Shown: positions 58,699-64,000 of the stretch, piece after piece | How positions within the stretch are numbered: position 1 is the first letter of the stretch | Layout of the letters: the number at the start of each line of letters is the position of its first letter | Assembly (NCBI GenBank): GCA_019456185.1 | Contig: VRUH01000005.1 | Span: 53,750 to 117,749 of the forward strand | DNA: 64,000 nt | Reading direction: 5' to 3' | From: Candidatus Glassbacteria bacterium | Lineage (GTDB): Bacteria; Gemmatimonadota; Glassbacteria; GWA2-58-10 | Made by a program: the position numbers and the translations under genes | The notes under the pieces: generated by a model | What the model saw: only the letters and a program-made list of their open reading frames with translations | The model's database searches: none | What the model was told of the DNA's origin: nothing

Positions 58699-59556
58699 TT
58701 AGTTGAGGAATGACTGCAGGGCCCGGCTGCGGGAAACGTGGCGCAGACGGCTGATCGCTTTTTCCTTGATCTGCCTGACACGCTCGCGGGTAATACCCAG
58801 CACCGAGCCGATCTGTTCGAGCGTCATCGGTTCCTGGCCGCCGAGGCCGAAATAGAGGCGCAGGATTTTGGCCTCGCGCTCTTTGAGCGTACTCAGCGAA
58901 TTCTCGATCGCGCCGGACAGGGCGTTTTCGAACGCATTTTCGGCCGGGTCGCGGTTGTAGTTGTCCGGCAGGTAGTCCAGCAGACGGTTGTCCTCGCCGG
59001 GCGTAAGCGGTGCGTCGAGCGAGAGGTACGACTGACTGATCGTGAGGGTCTTGCGCACTTCCTCGAGGCTGATATCCATCCCCTCGGCGATCTCCTCGAC
59101 AGTCGGCTTGCGGCCCAGTTCCTGGGTCAGACGGTTGCTTTTCTTGCCGATCTTGTACAGGGTGCCGGCCCGGTTGAGCGGAACGCGGACAATCCTGCTC
59201 TGTTCGGCCAGAGCCTGGAGGATGGCCTGCCTGATCCACCAGACGGCGTAGGAGATGAACTTGATACCCTTGGTCTCATCGAATTTATGGGCGGCGCGGA
59301 TCAGGCCCACGTTGCCCTCGTTGATCAGGTCGGCCAGCGACACGCCCTGGTTCTGGTATTTTTTGGCCACGCTGACTACGAACCGCAGGTTGCTGCGGGT
59401 CAGTTTTTCCAAGGCTTCCTGATCGTTTTTGTGGATTCTTATCGCCAGCTGGATCTCGTCCTCGCGTTTGAGCAGCGGATAGTTGCTGATCTCCTTGAGA
59501 TACAAATCCAGCGAACCCTCATCGAAATAGGATTTTTGGGACTGGCTTGCTTTCAT
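58699..59556 (-). CDS. rpoD: Primary-type RNA polymerase sigma factor (RpoD family)
   Basis: 285 residues. Region 1.2 starts at SLDLYLKEISNYPLL. Region 2 contains SLADLINEGNVGLIRAA and GIKFISYAVWWIRQAI, the -10 recognition helix. Region 4.2 is TLEQIGSVLGITRERVRQIK. It lacks the long acidic 1.1 region, as is usual for the primary sigma of Bacteroidetes and Chlorobi. It directs housekeeping transcription. It could instead be a group 2 sigma if a longer RpoD exists elsewhere. Flanked by two signal peptidase genes on the same strand. Confidence 0.85.
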   Translation of the reverse strand: MKASQSQKSYFDEGSLDLYLKEISNYPLLKREDEIQLAIRIHKNDQEALEKLTRSNLRFVVSVAKKYQNQGVSLADLINEGNVGLIRAAHKFDETKGIKFISYAVWWIRQAILQALAEQSRIVRVPLNRAGTLYKIGKKSNRLTQELGRKPTVEEIAEGMDISLEEVRKTLTISQSYLSLDAPLTPGEDNRLLDYLPDNYNRDPAENAFENALSGAIENSLSTLKEREAKILRLYFGLGGQEPMTLEQIGSVLGITRERVRQIKEKAISRLRHVSRSRALQSFLN

Positions 59557-59658
59557 CTAGTTCGGCTCCTTGGATTTAATCAACTCGAAATAGGAGTTTC
59601 TGACGTCATACGAGTACGATTTATCGGAACCGGCGGCCGGCACCGTCGGATCGCAGCC

Positions 59659-60471
59659 TCAGTCGATCAGGTGACCGATCCGGTCAAAGCGTGGGATCAG
59701 TTGGCTGCTGTCCCAGCTGAAATACAGAATCACGGGCGTTCCTTCAATCAGCTTGCGGTCGACGAACCCCCAGTAACGGCTGTCGCTGGAATGGTCGCGG
59801 TTGTCTCCCATGCAGAAATACTGTCCCTCGGGCACGGCCAGGGGGCCGAAATTATCGCGGGTCGGGTGATAATCCCCTTCCCGGCCGCACAGGTAGTCGT
59901 ACTGCCATTTGAAATTGCCGGAAAAGAACGTGTCCTCTCCCTCACGGTAGATCGTGGGGTCGAGGTACTGGGCGTAGGGTTCGTCCTGAGGCACGCTGTT
60001 GATATACAGCACCTTGTCCCGCATTTCGACAGTATCGCCCGGTACGGCCACGCAGCGCTTCACGTAATCCAGCGAACGATCGAAAGGGTATTCGAACACG
60101 ACGATGTCGCCCCGCTGGGGCGAATCGTAGCCCGGGATCCTTAATTCCGGCAACTCCACCCCGAGCCACGGCAATCTGTGCGGGGTTGTCGCGCCGTAGG
60201 CCAGCTTGTTGACAAGCAAAAAATCACCCACCAGCAACGTGTTCTCCATCGAGCCGGTGGGAATTTTAAAGGCCTGGACAAAAAAAGTGCGGATCAACAG
60301 AAACAGGATAAAAGCTAAACCCAGGGACTTAACCCATTCCTTCAAATTCAGACTCTCCAGTAACGATTCACTGCCGGCAATGTTACCGCATAAAAAGCCA
60401 GCTACGATTCCGGCAGCCGCTACGAAAAATTTATCAACGGACCAAGCTAACCCGGTCCTCACAAAACCCAA
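59659..60471 (-). CDS. lepB: Signal peptidase I, copy 2
   Basis: 270 residues from a TTG start that lacks a good ribosome site; a TTG 42 codons later (LKEWVKSLG) behind GGAGAG would match copy 1 better. With the long start, the catalytic pair is Ser74 (IPTGSMENTL) and Lys138 (LDYVKRCVAV). GDNRDHSSDSRYWG is present. A sigma-70-type promoter lies 16-44 bases upstream of the long start, leaving little leader, so the start needs testing. It leads the lepB-rpoD-lepB block. Confidence 0.92.
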   Translation of the reverse strand: MGFVRTGLAWSVDKFFVAAAGIVAGFLCGNIAGSESLLESLNLKEWVKSLGLAFILFLLIRTFFVQAFKIPTGSMENTLLVGDFLLVNKLAYGATTPHRLPWLGVELPELRIPGYDSPQRGDIVVFEYPFDRSLDYVKRCVAVPGDTVEMRDKVLYINSVPQDEPYAQYLDPTIYREGEDTFFSGNFKWQYDYLCGREGDYHPTRDNFGPLAVPEGQYFCMGDNRDHSSDSRYWGFVDRKLIEGTPVILYFSWDSSQLIPRFDRIGHLID

Positions 60472-60486
60472 CTGTTAAAACCTATA

Positions 60487-60515
60487 AATTTAATATAAAA
60501 CAGGCTGTTTGTCAA
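60487..60515 (-). promoter_or_regulatory. Sigma-70-type promoter of lepB-rpoD-lepB
   Basis: On the minus strand TTGACA (60510-60515), 17 bases, TAAATT (60487-60492), four of six at -10. Transcription would start near 60480. Confidence 0.45.
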
Positions 60516-60544
60516 TCCCTTATTTGATTGCAAGGCAGGGTGTT

Positions 60545-61195
60545 TTACTCCACCGTCCCGCGGAGGCTGCGGCTGAACTTAAGCTGGGCTACTTTCCGCT
60601 CCGGGATGTCGATCGGCTTGCCGCTGCGGGGGTTCCGGCCCTTGCGCGCGCTGTGCACTGCGGTGGAAAACGTGCCGAAGTTCTTCAGTGTCACCTTGCC
60701 GCCATCGGCCAGCGCGCTGCCGATACTTTCCAGGAAAGATTCCACCAGCTGTTTGACCGTCCGGCTGTCACGGCCTGTTTTTTCAGCGACACGCATTACA
60801 AGATCTGCTTTGGTCACGTTGGGACTGGGGACCATCAGGCGTTCGGCCGGGAAGGCCTCCAGTTGCTTCTCCAGTTCATCGCGGCTCAGCTTGGTGGTTG
60901 CGACCAGCAGTTGGCCGAGCCTGAAATGGCTCCTTTCGGCTTCTTCCCTGAGCCGGGTAATCTGCTGTTTGGTCAGCAGGCCCAGAGCCAGGGCGGCATC
61001 GGTAAAACTCTCGTCGGACTTGTCCATGTGGTCCAGGATTTCTCCAACCTGCTTGAAGCTGATCATTTCCTGGGCCAGCGCGGTAGCCCCGAGGGTGTCC
61101 TCCAGTACCTCCTGCAGCAGCAAAGCTTCCTCGATGTCAGCCTGGGTTACCTTGCCCATTCTGACCAGGTATTGTCCAAACAGCTCCTTAGCCAT
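60545..61195 (-). CDS. HU/IHF-type DNA-binding protein fused to MshEN-like domain
   Basis: 216 residues. Residues 1-118 carry two half-motifs, LFGQYLVRMGKVTQADIEEA and FRLGQLLVATTKLSRDELEK, of the type in MshEN/GspE-N modules that bind c-di-GMP in many proteins. Residues about 125-216 are a full HU/IHF fold: NVTKADLVMRVAEKTG at its start and the DNA-intercalating arm FGTFSTAVHSARKGRNPRSG. The combination implies a nucleoid or architectural protein with an attached sensor or interaction domain. Start by ATG. Transcribed on its own upstream of the lepB-rpoD block. Confidence 0.8.
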   Translation of the reverse strand: MAKELFGQYLVRMGKVTQADIEEALLLQEVLEDTLGATALAQEMISFKQVGEILDHMDKSDESFTDAALALGLLTKQQITRLREEAERSHFRLGQLLVATTKLSRDELEKQLEAFPAERLMVPSPNVTKADLVMRVAEKTGRDSRTVKQLVESFLESIGSALADGGKVTLKNFGTFSTAVHSARKGRNPRSGKPIDIPERKVAQLKFSRSLRGTVE

Positions 61196-61558
61196 TTTTT
61201 CTCCGGCGGGGAAAGTATCCTCAGGCAGCGGAAACCCTCACTGCCCTGACGGGATTGCGCTAAGACTTTACCATAAATTCATGGAGCTTGTCAAGTTATC
61301 AATCGATAAATCTTTCGCCTCCTCGACACCAGCCGCCAAACCGGAAGTGGAGCTGGCAATGCGTTGGTCCGGTTATATTTACAATCGAGTCGCAGCATTG
61401 TTCCATCACCGGCTAAAACTCTGTCCGCTGCCTTGAAAAACAGTCCGGTTGCATGGCGGATGATGGATAATTATATTTCCCCGCACGGTAACTATCGGCC
61501 GGAGGCGAGAGAACTTTGGCAGATTCGGTTTCAATGATAAGTGCGGGAGGCGGAAGAG

Positions 61559-62488
61559 ATGAGCCAGCATTACAGACAACTGATAGTCGGCAGCGGAGCG
61601 GCGGGCCTGAGTGCGGCAATCTACTCGGCGCGGGCCTCGCTCGAACCGCTGGTGTTTGAAGGCAACCAGCCCGGCGGCCAGTTGACCACAACCACCGAAG
61701 TCGAAAATTTTCCGGGCTTCGAGGAGGGTATCCTCGGGCCGCAGTTGATGGAGATCATGAAGAAGCAGGCCGTGCGATTCGGCGCCAGCTTCGCCAGCCG
61801 GAATGTCAGCGGGCTGGAGCGTGACGGCGACCTACTGAAGCTTACCGCCGGCGGTGATCTTTACACGGCGGACAGCCTGATTATCGCCACCGGGGCCAGG
61901 CCGAAAATGCTGGGTCTGGAGAACGAGAAAAAATTCATGGGCCGGGGCGTGAGCACCTGCGCCACCTGCGACGCTTTTTTCTACCGCGGCAAGGAAGTGA
62001 CCGTTGTCGGCGGCGGGGACAGCGCTATGGAGGAGGCCGGGTTCATCAGCAAGTTCGCCACTAAGGTCACCCTGGTCCATCGCCGCGACCAGCTCCGGGC
62101 CAGCCGGATCATGCAGGACCGCGTGCTCAGAAACGAGAAGATCGATGTAGCGTGGAACACCGTGGTCGCCGACGTGCTGGGCGATGAGGAAAAAGGCGTT
62201 TATGCGGTGATGCTGGAAAACGTGAAGACCGGCGTGAAAACCGAGCACCCCACCGACGGCTTCTTCCTGGCGATCGGCCATATCCCCAACAGTGAGCCGT
62301 TCGAGGGCGCGATCGACCTGGACGGCGACGGCTATATCCTGGTCACGGGAGGCACCGCTGCCAGCATGGATGGCGTGTTCGCCGCGGGCGACGTGGTCGA
62401 TCACGTCTACCGCCAGGCGATTACCGCCGCCGGCATGGGCTGCATGGCCAGCCTGGATGCCGAGAAATATCTGGCTGCTTTGGAATAA
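61559..62488 (+). CDS. trxB: Thioredoxin reductase
   Basis: 309 residues from the ATG behind GGGAGGCGGAAGAG. FAD loop GSGAAGLSAA (11-20), active disulfide Cys134-A-T-Cys137 (STCATCDAFF), NADPH loop VVGGGDSAMEEAGF and the C-terminal FAD segment GVFAAGDVVD are all present. It reduces thioredoxin with NADPH in the cytoplasm. Convergent with the sulfatase gene; both share a bidirectional terminator. Confidence 0.95.
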   Translation: MSQHYRQLIVGSGAAGLSAAIYSARASLEPLVFEGNQPGGQLTTTTEVENFPGFEEGILGPQLMEIMKKQAVRFGASFASRNVSGLERDGDLLKLTAGGDLYTADSLIIATGARPKMLGLENEKKFMGRGVSTCATCDAFFYRGKEVTVVGGGDSAMEEAGFISKFATKVTLVHRRDQLRASRIMQDRVLRNEKIDVAWNTVVADVLGDEEKGVYAVMLENVKTGVKTEHPTDGFFLAIGHIPNSEPFEGAIDLDGDGYILVTGGTAASMDGVFAAGDVVDHVYRQAITAAGMGCMASLDAEKYLAALE

Positions 62489-62507
62489 ACGGCCTTGAAT
62501 TGAAAAA

Positions 62508-62539
62508 GCCCTCCCCGGCAATGGGGGAGGGCTTTTTTT
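62508..62539. terminator. Bidirectional terminator between trxB and sulfatase
   Basis: GCCCTCCCC (62508-62516) pairs with GGGGAGGGC (62524-62532), followed by TTTTTTT on the plus strand and preceded by a short A-run for the minus strand. Confidence 0.9.
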
Positions 62540-62565
62540 GTTGTGCTGGCTAACCGGACCGTGTC

Positions 62566-63990
62566 CTACTCAGGGAAGTAGTTATACTCCTCCTCAAGGT
62601 CCAGTAATTCGATAGCCTCACGGCTGGGTCTTGGTTTGAAATCCGCCGTTTCGTAGTATTTCCCCTGTTCCCATTTGAGTTCTTTCCCTGAAATGCGCGG
62701 GTCGTCCGTAGCGCTTAAATACTCGTTCAAGGCGTTCGACAACTCTTCCCTTTGCGCCTGGCAGTCCGCCGATTCGGCGAGATTGTTCATCTGGTCAGGA
62801 TCGCTGCGCAGATCGTAAAGCTCCTCCTCCGGACGTTTAGCGAAAGCCAGGTCGAACAGCGGCTTTATCTCCGGCTCGTCTCGATGGGCCAGCAGGTGGA
62901 TTTTTGTCGGGGCCGGGTAGTGCAGCATGTGGGCATCGCAATCGCCGAACAGCGGCGGGTCGCCGCCGGGCCAGCGCTCGGGCTCGTAATTCCTGATATA
63001 GAGGAAATCCCTGGTCCGGATCGCCCGCCCCGGATAGCCCAGGCCGTTCATGCGGCACAGAGCATGCCGTTCCCTGGCGGTAAACACGCGGTTCCTGGCT
63101 GGATCGATCCGGCCGGAGCGGGAACTGAAGAGCAGATTGGTCAGACTTCTGGCGGTCATCTCAGCGGGAACGGGAACTCCGGCGATTTCCAGAAACGTGG
63201 GGGCGAGATCGTTCAGGTTGATAAGATCGTCCACGGTCCTGCCTTCCTGAATCTGCCGCTGCCAGGAGAAAATCAGCGGGATCCTGGTGCCGAAATCGTA
63301 AAGGTTCGCCAGGCCTCGCGGCATCTGCCAGCCGTTGTCGCTGCAGATTACGATCAGGGTCTTTTCCCGTTGCCCCGAGGCGTCGAGCGTGCGGAGGATT
63401 TCGCCGACCTCGGCGTCGAATTTCTGAATTTCAAAATAATAATCGCAGATATCCCCCCGCACCGCGTCGTTATCCGGCAGGTAGGAGGGCACCTCCACCT
63501 CGGCCGGGTCCATCCCTGATCGTTCTCCCGAACCGAGTTCATACGGCCTGTGCGGGTTCTGGCTGCTGAACCAGTAACACCACGGCTGATCGGAAAGATT
63601 CTTCTCCAAAAATTCGCCGAAGGAATTATACGTTCTGCCGCCGTGATTGTATTCACGGCCGCTCTCGGCGACACTGCCCGGCCCCCAGCCCTTGCCCTGG
63701 GAGCCGACATGGTACCCTGAAGCCTCCAGCAGGTCGGTGTAAAAGGGGAACATATCCGGCAGGATTCCCCACAGATTAGCACCTTCTTCCAGCCGCCAGA
63801 TATCCTGCCCGCTCAGCATGCCCGCCCGCGCCGGACTGCACGACGGGGCGGCGCAGAAAGCATGGCTGAATTTCACTCCCTGGGCCGCTATCCTGTCGAT
63901 ATTCGGCGTTTGCACCACCCGGTCACCATAACATCCAAGGTGGTTCCACGAATGATTGTCGGACATGAGCAGCAGGATGTTCGGGCGCAC
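62566..63990 (-). CDS. Formylglycine-type sulfatase, 5' end possibly outside
   Basis: 474 residues from GTG (63988-63990), but the frame is open to the window edge (NKK before VRPNILLLMSD), so a signal peptide upstream is likely missed. The formylglycine motif is Cys51-S-P-A-Arg55 (SCSPARAGMLSG); metal residues are in MSDNHSWNHLGCYG and ICSDNGWQMPRG. It is an S1-family sulfatase able to remove sulfate from a sulfated sugar once Cys51 is converted. Together with the GH88 hydrolase, it points to use of sulfated glycans. No sulfatase-maturing enzyme is in the window. Confidence 0.9.
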   Translation of the reverse strand: MRPNILLLMSDNHSWNHLGCYGDRVVQTPNIDRIAAQGVKFSHAFCAAPSCSPARAGMLSGQDIWRLEEGANLWGILPDMFPFYTDLLEASGYHVGSQGKGWGPGSVAESGREYNHGGRTYNSFGEFLEKNLSDQPWCYWFSSQNPHRPYELGSGERSGMDPAEVEVPSYLPDNDAVRGDICDYYFEIQKFDAEVGEILRTLDASGQREKTLIVICSDNGWQMPRGLANLYDFGTRIPLIFSWQRQIQEGRTVDDLINLNDLAPTFLEIAGVPVPAEMTARSLTNLLFSSRSGRIDPARNRVFTARERHALCRMNGLGYPGRAIRTRDFLYIRNYEPERWPGGDPPLFGDCDAHMLHYPAPTKIHLLAHRDEPEIKPLFDLAFAKRPEEELYDLRSDPDQMNNLAESADCQAQREELSNALNEYLSATDDPRISGKELKWEQGKYYETADFKPRPSREAIELLDLEEEYNYFPE

Positions 63991-64000
63991 TTTTTTGTTC

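Noticed and set aside
58738-60144. Plus-strand frame of 468 codons
   Set aside because: Antisense of rpoD and lepB; no motif.
1-64000. tRNA, rRNA, integrase or intact insertion sequence
   Set aside because: None recognised on either strand; only short repeats and decayed pieces are present.

Overview
The window is a GC-rich bacterial chromosome segment that is gene-dense and free of tRNA, rRNA and CRISPR loci. Three secreted proteins end in the FlgD-like / type IX secretion (T9SS) sorting domain, with the NPFNPxTTISY motif and a terminal RKM(V/M)xLK. Together with a short primary-type sigma factor and many lipoproteins, this points to the Fibrobacteres-Chlorobi-Bacteroidetes (FCB) superphylum, probably one of its uncultured phyla. 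I cannot name the phylum from sequence alone.

Region 1 (1-11 kb) looks like polysaccharide scavenging and envelope work. It has a lipoprotein with two jelly-roll-like halves, an aldo/keto-type TIM-barrel protein, an active/inactive M16 peptidase pair, a GH88 unsaturated uronyl hydrolase lipoprotein, a large secreted FG-GAP propeller protein and small secreted proteins. Region 2 (11-20 kb) holds a T9SS-type secreted protein, a candidate small RNA, a zinc alcohol dehydrogenase, a double cyclic-nucleotide-binding-domain protein, a sulfatase-fold/TPR protein lacking the formylglycine cysteine, and an AhbD-type heme-synthesis radical SAM enzyme.

Region 3 (20-48.7 kb) is lower in GC and lies between two identical 32-bp direct repeats. 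It carries a deletion pseudogene, a degenerate HD-GYP protein, a 1.8k-residue cell-surface protein with 16 ASPM/choice-of-anchor-D domains, and two NtrC-type two-component systems. It also carries an eight-gene electron-transfer operon (36.2-44.4 kb): Cyc2-like porin-cytochrome, cupredoxin, FAD/Fe-S oxidoreductase, Rieske protein, cytochrome b6, subunit IV, octaheme cytochrome and monoheme cytochrome. A Cys-rich MerR regulator and an exported multiheme cytochrome with dockerin and T9SS domains follow. The working reading is that electrons cross the outer membrane through the porin-cytochrome and the exported cytochrome, pass over the cupredoxin and soluble cytochromes, and connect to quinone through the Rieske/b complex. 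One two-component system and a sigma-54-type promoter sit directly upstream of the operon.

Region 4 (49.5-64 kb) holds housekeeping and regulatory genes: an aminotransferase, an ECF sigma operon with an apparent autoregulatory promoter, a MurC-like ligase beside an SSS transporter, a lepB-rpoD-lepB cluster, an HU-type protein fused to an MshEN-like domain, thioredoxin reductase, and a true formylglycine sulfatase running to the window edge. Several families of small palindromic or decayed repeats are scattered through the intergenic regions, mostly in region 3.
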